A DNA stretch of 64,000 bases from Planktomarina sp. (GTDB lineage: Bacteria; Pseudomonadota; Alphaproteobacteria; Rhodobacterales; Rhodobacteraceae). Under the pieces are notes generated by a model, which was not told the origin of the DNA, did no database searches, and saw only the letters and a program-made list of their open reading frames with translations. The DNA lies in NCBI GenBank assembly GCA_022425445.1, contig JAKMFM010000168.1, forward strand, positions 1 through 64,000, written 5' to 3'. Of the stretch, positions 36,886 to 45,958 are shown in pieces. How positions within the stretch are numbered: the first letter of the stretch is position 1; the number at the start of each line of letters is the position of its first letter. The position numbers were made by a program, and so were the translations under genes.

Positions 36886-37221
36886 ATGCAACTTTATGGA
36901 TTAAAAGCCTGCGACACCTGTCGCAAAGCTAGAAAAGCGCTGCAAAATCAGCAGGTCGATTATATCGATGTGCGGGACGGGTCGGTGCCGGATGCAGTTC
37001 TTGCGGCGGCACTTGCGAAGTTTGGAGATGCTCTGCTGAACCGTGCTTCGACCACCTGGCGCGGCTTGGACGCGGTGGCCCAGGCCGGTGATCCACTGGC
37101 CCTTCTCAAGGCGCATCCTGCGCTGATGAAACGTCCGTTGATTGTTCATGATGACGGAGAAATGACGCTCGGCTGGAAGCCTGATGTGGCGGCTTACTAT
37201 GCGGCCCTGCCGGGCGCATAG
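36886..37221 (+). CDS. ArsC/Spx-family thioredoxin-fold protein
   Basis: A 111-residue protein of the arsenate reductase/Spx/YffB fold. The N-terminal C-D-T-C pair (Cys9, Cys12) is followed by R-K-A-R-K-A-L, and the C-terminal R-P-L-I-V-H is the cis-proline region. YffB-like members have no proven arsenate reductase role, so this is not named arsC. A strong terminator follows. Confidence 0.82.
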   Translation: MQLYGLKACDTCRKARKALQNQQVDYIDVRDGSVPDAVLAAALAKFGDALLNRASTTWRGLDAVAQAGDPLALLKAHPALMKRPLIVHDDGEMTLGWKPDVAAYYAALPGA

Positions 37222-37251
37222 CTGCCCGATGCGATGATCGGGCAGTTTTTT
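37222..37251 (+). terminator. Strong intrinsic terminator after the ArsC-like gene
   Basis: CTGCCCGAT at 37222-37230 pairs perfectly with ATCGGGCAG at 37237-37245 around a six-base loop, followed by TTTTTT at 37246-37251. It separates the ArsC-like gene from convergent thrS. Confidence 0.88.
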
Positions 37252-37272
37252 GGTATAAAGTGGATTTGGATT

Positions 37273-39219
37273 TTACAGCAAATCCGGTGGTGTGGATTCG
37301 GTTTTGAGCGCCGCCACAAGTTGATCAAGTGCCACAACTTCACTATTTTTGCTGCCCAAGCGGCGCATTGATAGGGTCCGGTCCGCAACCTCTTTCATCC
37401 CCACCGCGAGGATCACAGGTACTTTAGCGACGGAATGTTCACGCACTTTGTAATTGATTTTTTCGTTGCGGGTGTCCGCTTCGGCCCGGACGCCCACGGC
37501 GCGCAAAGCCGCAACGGCCTCATGCACAAATTCATCGGCGTCCGATACGATGGAAGCCACCACCACCTGCCGCGGTGCCAGCCAAAGGGGCAAGCGCCCG
37601 GCATGTTCTTCGATCAATATCCCGATGAAACGCTCAAAAGACCCCAGGCAGGCGCGATGCAGCATGACCGGCCGGTGCTTATTGCCATCTTCGCCGATAT
37701 AGCTTGCATCTAAGCGCTCGGGCAGAACGAAATCCACCTGATGGGTGCCGCATTGCCAATCACGGCCAATGGCATCGGTTAAAACAAACTCCAATTTCGG
37801 ACCGTAGAATGCACCTTCTCCGGGGTTCATTTCCGGTTCGATACCTGCCTTGCGGGTTGCGGCCAGAAGGGCGGTTTCCGCCCGATCCCAGACCTCATCA
37901 GAGCCGGAGCGCTTTTCTGGCCGATCACTGAATTTCACGCGGAAGGATTCAAAGCCAAGATCTTTATATACAGAGGTTAGATAGGCGATATAGAGAGCGG
38001 TTTCCTCTTCGATTTGGTCCTCACGGCAGAAAATATGCCCGTCATCTTGCGTAAAGCCGCGCACCCGCATGATGCCATGAAGTGCCCCTGACGGCTCGTA
38101 GCGTGCGCAGCTGCCAAATTCAGCCATGCGCAGCGGCAGATCTCGGTAAGATTTTAGGCCTTGGTTGAAAATCTGCACATGACAGGGGCAGTTCATCGGC
38201 TTGAGCGCATTAACGGCCTTTTCGCGAGCATGCTCTTCATCCACTTCGACGATGAACATATTCTCTTGATACTTGTCCCAATGGCCTGAGGCCACCCAAA
38301 GCTTGCGGTCCACCACCTGCGGGGTGTTGACCTCAACATAGCCGCCTGCACGTTGTTTGCGGCGCATATAATCTTGGAGTTCGGTGTAGATGGTCCAGCC
38401 GTTTGGATGCCAAAAGACCTGTCCGGGTGCCTCTTCTTGCATATGGTACAAATCCATTTCGCGGCCCAGCTTGCGGTGGTCGCGTTTGGCGGCTTCTTCG
38501 AGCATATGCAGGTGAGCTTTGAGCTTTTCTTTGTTGGAAAATGCAACCCCATAGATCCGTTGCAACATCGCCCTATCGCTGTCGCCGCGCCAATAGGCGC
38601 CGGCCACACTCATCAATTTGAACCCATCTGCGGGCACTTGCCCTGTGTGTTGCAAATGTGGTCCACGGCACAGATCTTGCCAGTCACCGTGCCAATACAT
38701 TCGCAGAGGTTCGTCACCAGGGATGGCGTCAATCAGCTCCACCTTATAGGGCTCTCTGGCGTCGGTATAATGTTGCACCGCGCGCGCGCGATCCCAAACT
38801 TCGGTGCGGACTGCATCGCGCTTATTGATGATTTCCTTCATCTTTTTCTCAATCACGCCCAAGTCTTCTGGGGTGAAAGCCTCTTTGCGATCAAAGTCAT
38901 AATACCAGCCGTCTTTGATCACCGGACCGATCGTCACCTGCACATCAGGCCAAATTTCCTGAACCGCACGGGCCATGATATGGGCTAAATCATGCCGGAT
39001 CAGCTCATTGGCTTGGACCTCATCTTTCATGGTATGAATCGCGATCGTGGCGTCGGTCTCAATGGGCCAAACCAGATCAAAATGGGCACCATTCACCGTT
39101 GCGGAAATGGCTTTCTTCGCCAAAGAACTGGCGATATCAGCAGCCACTTCGGCGGCGGTGATGCCGGCCTCATAATGGCGGATAGAATTGTCGGGAAGGG
39201 TGAGTGAGATTTGGGCCAT
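37273..39219 (-). CDS. thrS: Threonyl-tRNA synthetase
   Basis: Class II synthetase of 648 residues. It has an N-terminal TGS domain, then the editing domain with H-D-L-A-H-I-M near residue 77, the catalytic core (zinc cysteine in P-M-N-C-P-C-H-V near 340; motif 2 region F-G-S-C-A-R-Y-E-P-S-G-A-L-H-G) and the anticodon domain. ATG 39219 sits eight bases after AGGAG. The 222-base gap to the divergent hydrolase gene holds no other feature that I can see. Confidence 0.96.
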   Translation of the reverse strand: MAQISLTLPDNSIRHYEAGITAAEVAADIASSLAKKAISATVNGAHFDLVWPIETDATIAIHTMKDEVQANELIRHDLAHIMARAVQEIWPDVQVTIGPVIKDGWYYDFDRKEAFTPEDLGVIEKKMKEIINKRDAVRTEVWDRARAVQHYTDAREPYKVELIDAIPGDEPLRMYWHGDWQDLCRGPHLQHTGQVPADGFKLMSVAGAYWRGDSDRAMLQRIYGVAFSNKEKLKAHLHMLEEAAKRDHRKLGREMDLYHMQEEAPGQVFWHPNGWTIYTELQDYMRRKQRAGGYVEVNTPQVVDRKLWVASGHWDKYQENMFIVEVDEEHAREKAVNALKPMNCPCHVQIFNQGLKSYRDLPLRMAEFGSCARYEPSGALHGIMRVRGFTQDDGHIFCREDQIEEETALYIAYLTSVYKDLGFESFRVKFSDRPEKRSGSDEVWDRAETALLAATRKAGIEPEMNPGEGAFYGPKLEFVLTDAIGRDWQCGTHQVDFVLPERLDASYIGEDGNKHRPVMLHRACLGSFERFIGILIEEHAGRLPLWLAPRQVVVASIVSDADEFVHEAVAALRAVGVRAEADTRNEKINYKVREHSVAKVPVILAVGMKEVADRTLSMRRLGSKNSEVVALDQLVAALKTESTPPDLL

Positions 39220-39441
39220 CACGGGCACTCCTCGTCAGTTTGGCGCCCACGGAACGCCCGGTTGCGGGTATTTGGTTCGGCTGCTGTTTGGCGGTTTTGA
39301 ATTTGGCTGTCAACCACCCAAACACTGGGGCGCGTTGCGGCCAATATGACACAGGCCCAGCCGTTGGCACCGCAGGGGCGCGAAATTCCATTGTCAGGAC
39401 CCATTGTGCAGATAAAATCTGGCTCAAACTTGGGGGTGCGC

Positions 39442-40191
39442 ATGAAATTTTTGACAACGGATTCAGGTCGAAGAATTGCTTATGCGCAGAGCAAAGGCAC
39501 GGGGCCCGGCGTGGTGTTTTTGGGCGGGTTTATGTCCGATATGACAGGCACCAAAGCGCTGCATTTGGAGTCCTGGTGCAAGGCGGAAGGCCGCGGGTTT
39601 TTGCGATTTGACTATTCAGGGCACGGCGCGTCTTCGGAGGCCTTCACAGATGGGTGCATTGGCGATTGGGCGGAAGATGCGCAGTCGGCAATTTGTGAAC
39701 TGACCGAAGGGGCACAAATTTTGGTTGGCTCATCTATGGGCGGATGGATTTCCCTTCTAATGACGAAACGGATTCCAGAGCGAATTGCAGGGCTCGTGAC
39801 CATCGCCGCGGCTCCGGATTTTACGGAGGATGGGTTTTGGGCAAATTTCAACGCTGACACTCGCAAATTTTTGACGCAAGAGGGGCTGGTTAATATTCCT
39901 TCGGGTTATGGCGATCCCTATCCGATCACCAAGCGCCTGATTGAGGATGGTCGGTCACATCTTGTTCTGCGCAGCCCGTTGAATTTGCCCTTTCCGACGC
40001 GATTTTTGCAAGGTGATGAGGATGAAGAGGTGTCGGTTGAACTGGCGCAACGTCTTTTTGCGCTTGCGACCGGCGACGACATTCAACTGCGCTTGCTCAA
40101 AGGCGGGGATCACCGATTTTCATCTCCCAGGGCTTTGGCCTTGACCCAAGAGGCAATAACGGATGTGATTGGGGCTACTAAGGCAGAATGA
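39442..40191 (+). CDS. Alpha/beta-hydrolase
   Basis: A 249-residue hydrolase with nucleophile motif G-S-S-M-G-G near residue 98 and the catalytic histidine in G-G-D-H-R-F near residue 227. The acid is probably in the E-D-E-E region after the F-L-Q-G-D strand. The whole resembles the ABHD10/YdeN-type single-domain hydrolases. ATG 39442 matches the first beta strand; the 32 earlier in-frame codons look non-coding. The YciI gene follows after 18 bases. Substrate unknown. Confidence 0.8.
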   Translation: MKFLTTDSGRRIAYAQSKGTGPGVVFLGGFMSDMTGTKALHLESWCKAEGRGFLRFDYSGHGASSEAFTDGCIGDWAEDAQSAICELTEGAQILVGSSMGGWISLLMTKRIPERIAGLVTIAAAPDFTEDGFWANFNADTRKFLTQEGLVNIPSGYGDPYPITKRLIEDGRSHLVLRSPLNLPFPTRFLQGDEDEEVSVELAQRLFALATGDDIQLRLLKGGDHRFSSPRALALTQEAITDVIGATKAE

Positions 40192-40209
40192 ATTTTAGGA
40201 GACGGGCCC

Positions 40210-40518
40210 ATGGCACAGTTTTTATTAACCTATTTAGAGCAACCTCAGATGAGTTCTCCAGAAGACGGCAAGGCCCATATGGGAAAATGGATGGACTGGT
40301 TGGCCGGCCTTGGGGAGGCTGTGGTCTATCCCGCTTCTCCGGTGAAACGCTCCAAGGTGGTTGGCCCGGATGGGCTTAGTGATGAGCCTGTAGCCATCAC
40401 CGGATTTTTGATCGTTGAGGCAGAGGATATGGACGCTGCGGTGAAAATCGCGCAGGCTGATCCGTTTTCAGATCATGCCAAAATGGCGGTTTCCGAATTG
40501 ATGGTTATGGGCGGCTGA
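40210..40518 (+). CDS. YciI-like protein
   Basis: A 102-residue protein of the YciI/YCII ferredoxin-like fold, with the typical M-x-x-W-M-D-W-L helix and the G-F-L-I-V-E-A-E-D-M-D-A-A strand-helix. The A-D-P-F region contains the Asp usually near the catalytic His in this family. It is in an operon with the preceding hydrolase. Function unknown. Confidence 0.8.
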   Translation: MAQFLLTYLEQPQMSSPEDGKAHMGKWMDWLAGLGEAVVYPASPVKRSKVVGPDGLSDEPVAITGFLIVEAEDMDAAVKIAQADPFSDHAKMAVSELMVMGG

Positions 40519-40590
40519 GCGGCAGACGCAGATTGTTGCGGCGCGCGTAGGGCAGATGTATCGCTGTGCGATCGGCTAAACGGGCAGGCG

Positions 40591-41604
40591 CTATTTCTTT
40601 GCGCTGTGCTTTGAAACAGATTTTTCAGCTTTGTTTCTCGCCCGGTCACGCCGTTTTCGATCTGCCAAGAATTTGGTGTTTTCGGCATCTTCCGCCACAA
40701 GTTTGAGCCATCGTTGCAGGCGGGGCACGTCAACGTCCCCAGAGGCAATGGCCGCTTGCACAGCACAGCCCGGTTCGGTGTTATGGGCGCAATCATTGAA
40801 GCGGCAGTTTTGTTGGAGCGCGTGCAAATCCGCGAAGGTTTCTTCTAAGCCGCTGGAAACATCAGTCAGCTGAATTTCACGCATCCCGGGCGTATCCAGA
40901 ACGGCGCATCCGCTCGGCAGAATATACAGTTGTCGTCCGGTGGTGGTGTGGCGGCCCTTGCCGTCGCTGGCGCGGATATCTTGGGTGGCGATGGCCTCAT
41001 TGCCGGCTAGGGAATTGGTCAAGGTGGATTTACCCACCCCAGATGAGCCAAGAAACGCGACGGTTTGCCCGGCTTGGCACCAAGAGCGCAGAAGGCCACT
41101 GGCCTTGGGACTGCGGGCATCAAGGGGGACCACGGAGATCTGTGGTGAAATACTTTGGGCCTGCTCGACAAAGGCGCTGGGGTCGGTGGTCAAATCAATT
41201 TTGCTTAAAATGATGACTGGTGTGACACCGGCATCATGGGCCATGGCAACGTAACGTTCCAACCGCGCCAGGCTGAAGTCATTGTTGCAAGAGGTCACAA
41301 CAAATGCCGTATCGAGATTGGCAGCGATCAGCTGTTCTTTGCGATCATGGCCCGGTGCGCGCCTTTTTATCAGGCTCTTTCGGCTCAACAATTGACTGTT
41401 GCGCGGCGCCTCTTTGTCAAAGAGGAGCCAGTCTCCAACGGTGACCCCTTGCAGGCTTGGAATGATCGTATCGAGATCAACACCCTGGATATGCAGCGTG
41501 TTTCGATGCACCTGGGTGATGCGCACGGGCGGTGTTTGCGCCAGGGCGGCTGAGGTGGCTTGATCGGCAAAATGCTCTGACCAGCCCAGCGCGCGCAGGC
41601 TCAA
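40591..41604 (-). CDS. rsgA: Ribosome small-subunit assembly GTPase RsgA
   Basis: Circularly permuted GTPase that checks 30S subunit maturation, 337 residues. The motif order confirms the permutation: G4 (L-S-K-I-D-L near residue 135) comes before G1 (G-S-S-G-V-G-K-S-T near 193) and G3 (D-T-P-G near 235). A C-terminal zinc site C-x5-C-x-H-x5-C follows near 275. The start is TTG at 41604, overlapping the phaZ stop in a TTGA arrangement, so translation is coupled to phaZ. Confidence 0.92.
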   Translation of the reverse strand: MSLRALGWSEHFADQATSAALAQTPPVRITQVHRNTLHIQGVDLDTIIPSLQGVTVGDWLLFDKEAPRNSQLLSRKSLIKRRAPGHDRKEQLIAANLDTAFVVTSCNNDFSLARLERYVAMAHDAGVTPVIILSKIDLTTDPSAFVEQAQSISPQISVVPLDARSPKASGLLRSWCQAGQTVAFLGSSGVGKSTLTNSLAGNEAIATQDIRASDGKGRHTTTGRQLYILPSGCAVLDTPGMREIQLTDVSSGLEETFADLHALQQNCRFNDCAHNTEPGCAVQAAIASGDVDVPRLQRWLKLVAEDAENTKFLADRKRRDRARNKAEKSVSKHSAKK

Positions 41605-42860
41605 GCTTTCGATGGTTTTGGCTTTCTGTGCTGCTTCGCGCCGGCGATAAATTCAAGAACCAAGGGGCGGATATTATTGCGCCAGCTTTTCCCCGCAAAA
41701 ATTCCATAGTGGCCAGCGCCCGGTTCGAGATGTGCGGCTTTTAGGGATTGCGGCAGCCCGGTGAGCAGATCCAGCGCGGCCAAACATTGTCCCGGCGCGG
41801 AGATGTCATCATTCTCCCCCTCTACCACAATGACCGGAACAGATGTGATTTTCGAGATATCTGCATGAATCCCTTGCACATAAAATGCGTTGCGCGCCAC
41901 TTCACGTTGCTTGAAAATCCGATGCACCGTTGAGAGGTAAAATTCGGCTGTCATATCCATCACGGCGAGATATTCATCATAGAAGCGATTGTGCTTGTCA
42001 TTGTCGCGCGCTTCGCCCTGAGCCGTGCGGATTATTTGATCGGTGAATGCCTTGCCATGGGTATCGCTGTTCATGGACATGAAGCTCATCAATTGTAGGA
42101 GGCCCGGATAGACTCTGCGACCGACACCGGCATGTTGGAATCCAACCTGCTGGATCATAGTTTCTTCCAACTGGCCCATTTGGACGCGATTGCCAAAGTC
42201 GGTGACGTCACTGGGGTTGGCATCTGGATCAATTGGGCCGCCGATTAAAGTCAGGCTCGCGGGTTGCGCCTCTGGGGCGGTGGCGGCGAGATAGGCTGTT
42301 GCGACAAGAGCAATTGGTCCGGGCTGGCACACGGCAATAACATGGGTGTCAGAACCCAGCTCTTTTATGAACTCTGCCAGATAGAGGGTGTAGTCTTCCA
42401 CATCGAACTTACCGGCGCTGACAGGAATATCGCGGGCATTGTGCCAATCAGTGATATAGACTTCACAATCGGGCAGCAGGCTGCGCACGGTGGAGCGCAA
42501 GAGCGTGGCGTAATGTCCGCTCATGGGAGCAACCAAAAGCACCTTGCGGTCCCGTGGGGTGCGGCCAGGTACGGCGAAATGGATCAAGTCGCCAAACGGC
42601 TTGGCCACTACGGTTTCGACTTCGACCAAATGATCTTTGCCATCCTCGGTTGAGACAAAATCCAAACGCCAACCAGGTTTGACCACCATGCGTGCATAGG
42701 CCCGTTCGGTGACTTCGCCCCAAGCGGACATCCATTGGAAAGCTGGATTGGGAACCATGGCAAACATCGGGTAGGACGCCATCGCTTTTGCTGTTGCGCC
42801 CATCCACTGGTTGGTGTTCCGCAATGTTTCCATCATATCATAAGTGGCCATATAGCGCAT
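41601..42860 (-). CDS. phaZ: Intracellular polyhydroxyalkanoate depolymerase
   Basis: Breaks down storage PHA granules. The 419-residue alpha/beta-hydrolase fold protein has the cysteine-type nucleophile motif V-C-Q-P-G-P near residue 176, as in the intracellular PhaZ of Cupriavidus. The acid-histidine region lies at V-E-G-E-N-D-D near 345 and G-H-Y-G-I-F near 390, and the N-terminal M-R-Y is usual. ATG 42860 is chosen over a start inside the divergent promoter. It faces away from phaC and overlaps rsgA downstream. Confidence 0.92.
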   Translation of the reverse strand: MRYMATYDMMETLRNTNQWMGATAKAMASYPMFAMVPNPAFQWMSAWGEVTERAYARMVVKPGWRLDFVSTEDGKDHLVEVETVVAKPFGDLIHFAVPGRTPRDRKVLLVAPMSGHYATLLRSTVRSLLPDCEVYITDWHNARDIPVSAGKFDVEDYTLYLAEFIKELGSDTHVIAVCQPGPIALVATAYLAATAPEAQPASLTLIGGPIDPDANPSDVTDFGNRVQMGQLEETMIQQVGFQHAGVGRRVYPGLLQLMSFMSMNSDTHGKAFTDQIIRTAQGEARDNDKHNRFYDEYLAVMDMTAEFYLSTVHRIFKQREVARNAFYVQGIHADISKITSVPVIVVEGENDDISAPGQCLAALDLLTGLPQSLKAAHLEPGAGHYGIFAGKSWRNNIRPLVLEFIAGAKQHRKPKPSKA

Positions 42861-42923
42861 TGATGTTTCTCTCCTTGCATGGCGGCTATGCAACTTTATA
42901 TTTTGATAATTATAAAGTTTCAT

Positions 42924-42942
42924 TTATGCTGCAACTGCAAAA
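42924..42942. promoter_or_regulatory. Candidate PhaR operator between phaZ and phaC
   Basis: TTATGCTGCAACTGCAAAA carries two TGC words in CTGC-type spacing and shares TTATGCTGCAA exactly with the site before phaP. PhaR of Paracoccus and relatives is known to bind TGC-rich inverted sites at phaP and phaC. It sits 19-37 bases before the phaC start. Confidence 0.55.
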
Positions 42943-42960
42943 TAGGGGGCTTTTGTCGAC

Positions 42961-44703
42961 ATGACAACTGATAATGGCAGCACCGAGCTCGGGTTAGAGC
43001 GGTTGACGGAAAATTTACAACGTGTCGAGGCGCTGACTCAGCGGCTTTTGGCAGCGGTTTCCCACAAAAAACCCGTGCGAGCTGCGCTCCAGGGGCCAGG
43101 ACATGAGCTGTTTACCAAGGCGGCAACGGCCTATGTCACCGAGATGATGAGCAATCCATCCCGTGTGATCGAGCAGCAAATCGCCTATTGGGGGCAATCA
43201 CTACAGCATTTCGTCGACAGCCAGAGCGCACCTGCCGACCGCAGATTCTCAGATCCACTATGGAATGAGCACCCTTATTTTAATTTCATAAGGCAGCAAT
43301 ATCTGCTCAATACCAAGGCAATGGAAGCGGCCGTTGCGCAGATGGATAATCTCGACCCGCGAGAGCGGCAAAAGCTGGATTTCTTTAGCCGTCAGATTAT
43401 GGATATGTTTAGCCCAAGCAATTTTCTCGGTACGAACCCGCAGGCCTTGGCTCGGGCGGTTGAGACCGATGGCGAGAGCCTCGTGCGCGGCTTAGAAAAT
43501 CTTGTGCGAGATATTGAAGCCAATAATGGCGACCTCATGGTGACACTGGCCGATCAAGGCGCTTTTGATGTCGGGGGCAATATCGCGACGACGCCAGGCA
43601 AAGTTGTGTTCCGCAATCACCTGTTCGAGCTGATCCAGTATAGTCCAACCACGCAAACGGTGCAGGAGGTGCCTTTGGTCGTCTTCCCACCTTGGATCAA
43701 CAAATTTTACATTATGGATCTGCGGCCAGAGAACAGCTTGGTGAAATGGATTGTCGATCAAGGCTTCACCCTTTTTGTGGTGAGCTGGATAAATCCAGAC
43801 GCGTCCATGCGCGACACGGGTGTTTCAACCTATATCGAGGATGGTTTTCTGACGGCCATTGAACAGGTCAAAAAGATTTGCGACGTGCCGCAGGTCAATG
43901 CCACTGGCTATTGCATAGGGGGCACGACCCTGTCCCTGACGCTGGCGCTTTTGGCTCAGCGCGGCGACACGTCGGTGAAATCCGCAACCCTATTTACCAC
44001 TCTGACAGATTTTTCCGATCAAGGGGAGATGTCGGTATTCTTGGACAATGACTTTGTGGATGGAATCGCGGCTGAGGTGGAGGACAATGGCATCTTAGAT
44101 AAATTCTTCATGTCACGGACCTTTTCCTTTTTGCGCTCGAATGATCTGATCTATGGCCCCGCAATTCGTCACTATATGATGGGAGAAACGCCGCCGGCGT
44201 TTGACTTGCTGTATTGGAATGGCGACGGCACCAACCTGCCTGGCCGCATGGCGATTGAGTATCTGCGCGGGCTTTGTCAAAAAAATCAATTCGCCGATGG
44301 TGGGTTTGAGGTCTGCGGTGCACGGTTGCAATTGAGCGATATTGTCGTGCCGGTCTGTGCGGTGGCCTGTGAGACAGATCACATTGCCGCTTGGGCACAA
44401 TCCTATCGGGGCGTGCAGCAAATGACTGGTGCCGACCGCCATTTCATCTTGGCCGAATCTGGACATGTCGCAGGGATCATCAATCCACCGCAGCGCAACA
44501 AATATGGCTATTATACTCAAAAGTCCTTGGCCCAGAGCCCAGAAGATTGGCAGTCTTCTGCCACTTATACCAAAGGCAGTTGGTGGCCAGCTTGGAAAGA
44601 TTGGTTAATGCTGCAAAGCGGCGAGAGCCTCAAGGCGCGCAAGCCAAAATCTCCCAACGGATTGAAATTATCCAATGCACCTGGGCAGTATGTGTTGAAA
44701 TAA
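42961..44703 (+). CDS. phaC: Class I poly(3-hydroxyalkanoate) synthase
   Basis: Polymerises 3-hydroxyacyl-CoA into storage polyester. The 580-residue length fits class I. The lipase-like box G-Y-C-I-G-G has the catalytic Cys at residue 318. The catalytic Asp lies in A-C-E-T-D-H-I near residue 475, and the His in E-S-G-H-V-A-G-I near residue 503. The N-terminal domain carries the conserved F-x-R-Q-x-Y and D-x-x-x-R motifs. It is followed by phaP and phaR. Confidence 0.96.
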   Translation: MTTDNGSTELGLERLTENLQRVEALTQRLLAAVSHKKPVRAALQGPGHELFTKAATAYVTEMMSNPSRVIEQQIAYWGQSLQHFVDSQSAPADRRFSDPLWNEHPYFNFIRQQYLLNTKAMEAAVAQMDNLDPRERQKLDFFSRQIMDMFSPSNFLGTNPQALARAVETDGESLVRGLENLVRDIEANNGDLMVTLADQGAFDVGGNIATTPGKVVFRNHLFELIQYSPTTQTVQEVPLVVFPPWINKFYIMDLRPENSLVKWIVDQGFTLFVVSWINPDASMRDTGVSTYIEDGFLTAIEQVKKICDVPQVNATGYCIGGTTLSLTLALLAQRGDTSVKSATLFTTLTDFSDQGEMSVFLDNDFVDGIAAEVEDNGILDKFFMSRTFSFLRSNDLIYGPAIRHYMMGETPPAFDLLYWNGDGTNLPGRMAIEYLRGLCQKNQFADGGFEVCGARLQLSDIVVPVCAVACETDHIAAWAQSYRGVQQMTGADRHFILAESGHVAGIINPPQRNKYGYYTQKSLAQSPEDWQSSATYTKGSWWPAWKDWLMLQSGESLKARKPKSPNGLKLSNAPGQYVLK

Positions 44704-44735
44704 TTTATGCTGCAATGCAGAAATTACTTGCAATG
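44704..44735. promoter_or_regulatory. Candidate PhaR operator before phaP
   Basis: TTTATGCTGCAATGCAG at 44704-44720 is nearly symmetrical (CTGC-AA-TGCAG). A further TTGCAATGC follows at 44727-44735, about two helical turns on. The first part repeats the phaC-upstream box, as expected for a PhaR-repressed phasin gene. Confidence 0.6.
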
Positions 44736-44792
44736 CCGCGGCGCAGCATCTATGTAGGTGTCAGAGAGATAACACGCTTGAGGATTAAGCAC

Positions 44793-45215
44793 ATGACAAA
44801 GACACCTGATTACACCGCGATGTTCAAAGACATGATGGGTAAATTCCCAGTAGATATGTCTGCTTTTGAAGATGCCTATAAAGCTCAAGCGGCTTTTGGC
44901 GAAAAAATGTCCGCCGTTGCTTTGGAAGCTGCGATGAAATCTGCCGAGATTTCTTCGGCTTGGACAAAAGCTTCTTTGGAAAAAGTTGCTGACTTGTCAA
45001 AAGTAAACGCAGATCCTGCTGCGGCTGCACAGACATTGACAGATTTTGCATCCGCCTCTGCGGAAATGGCTGCTGAGAACATGGCTGCGATGGCTGGTGT
45101 TGCGAAAAAAGTACAGCTCGACTCCGCTGAGTTGATGATGGCTGCTGGAAAAGAAGTGAGTGCTGAAGCCACAGCTGCAATGAAAAAAGCCGGCAAAGCT
45201 GCGAAAGCTGCCTGA
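44793..45215 (+). CDS. phaP: Phasin, granule surface protein
   Basis: Amphipathic helical protein of 140 residues that coats PHA granules. The sequence is almost all Ala, Lys, Glu, Met and Ser helices (repeated A-x-x-A-A-E patterns), with an aromatic N-terminus (D-Y-T-A-M-F) and a lysine-rich tail, matching the phasin_2 family. The start follows GAGGA. Codon choice (many GCT, GAA and AAA codons) differs from neighbours and fits very high expression. An own promoter with PhaR sites lies at 44704-44735 and a terminator follows. Confidence 0.92.
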   Translation: MTKTPDYTAMFKDMMGKFPVDMSAFEDAYKAQAAFGEKMSAVALEAAMKSAEISSAWTKASLEKVADLSKVNADPAAAAQTLTDFASASAEMAAENMAAMAGVAKKVQLDSAELMMAAGKEVSAEATAAMKKAGKAAKAA

Positions 45216-45271
45216 GCGCCGACATAAAATTAGGTTTATCTGTCCTCCCAAATTTAGGTGAACCGGTATTG

Positions 45272-45304
45272 AAGGGCGTGGCACTTGCTGCGCCCTTTCT
45301 TTTT
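45272..45304 (+). terminator. Intrinsic terminator after phaP
   Basis: AAGGGCG at 45272-45278 pairs with CGCCCTT at 45291-45297, followed by TCTTTTT up to 45304. The loop can itself form a smaller GGC/GCT pairing. It isolates the abundant phaP transcript from phaR. Confidence 0.78.
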
Positions 45305-45372
45305 GTGCTGCGTTTGCATAGCATTTCCGCAGGGCCGCGCAAAAGCGGTGAGTCGCTGCAAAGGGCTGGAAT

Positions 45373-45921
45373 ATGACCAAGAAAACAAAGCCGCTTTTGA
45401 TAAAGCGTTATGCAAGCCGGCGTTTATACAACACCGAATCAAGCGATTATGTAACACTGGATGATATTGCGGGGTTCATTCGAGAGGGGCGCGAGGTACA
45501 AATTATCGACCTAAAATCTGGCGATGATTTGACGCGGCAATATTTGCTGCAAATTATAGCCGAACACGAAAGCCGCGGTGAAAATGTCTTGCCGGTTGAC
45601 GTTCTAACCGATCTGGTGCGCTCTTACGCCTCACAAGCCACATCGGTTGTACCGCAATTTCTTGCGGCCAGCTTTGAGATGCTGCGCGATGGGCAATCCA
45701 AAGCCATGGAAAATCTCACAGTGGTCAATCCCATGGCCGCGATGCCGGGCTTTGAGATGATGAAGGCTCAGCAAGAGGCATTTATGAAGGCCATGACCGG
45801 CGGATTGTCTGGATCGAGCCCGGCCAGCAGCACCGAGAGCAGTGCCGGTGAAAGCGCCAATGATCTGAACGATATCAAATCCCAATTGGCGGAGCTGCAA
45901 GAAAAATTGTCAAAATTATAA
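45373..45921 (+). CDS. phaR: PHA synthesis repressor PhaR
   Basis: DNA- and polymer-binding repressor of phasin expression. The 182-residue protein has the N-terminal PHB_acc DNA-binding region (I-K-R-Y-A-S-R-R-L-Y-N-T, then Y-V-T-L-D-D-I) at residues 9-65, a PHB-accumulation domain, and an acidic, serine-rich tail ending with a short coiled coil. The leader 45305-45372 contains TGCTGC and TTTGCA words that may let PhaR control itself. Confidence 0.93.
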   Translation: MTKKTKPLLIKRYASRRLYNTESSDYVTLDDIAGFIREGREVQIIDLKSGDDLTRQYLLQIIAEHESRGENVLPVDVLTDLVRSYASQATSVVPQFLAASFEMLRDGQSKAMENLTVVNPMAAMPGFEMMKAQQEAFMKAMTGGLSGSSPASSTESSAGESANDLNDIKSQLAELQEKLSKL

Positions 45922-45928
45922 GGCAATG

Positions 45929-45950
45929 TCGGGCGGAAGACCCCGCCCGA
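45929..45950. terminator. Bidirectional hairpin between phaR and the aminotransferase gene
   Basis: TCGGGCG at 45929-45935 pairs with CGCCCGA at 45944-45950. No T-run follows on either strand. It fills the 37-base gap between convergent genes. Confidence 0.35.
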
Positions 45951-45958
45951 TGCAAGGA

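Noticed and set aside
41236..41553. 105-codon plus-strand frame antisense to rsgA
   Set aside because: Overlaps the RsgA N-terminal domain; no homology or ribosome site.
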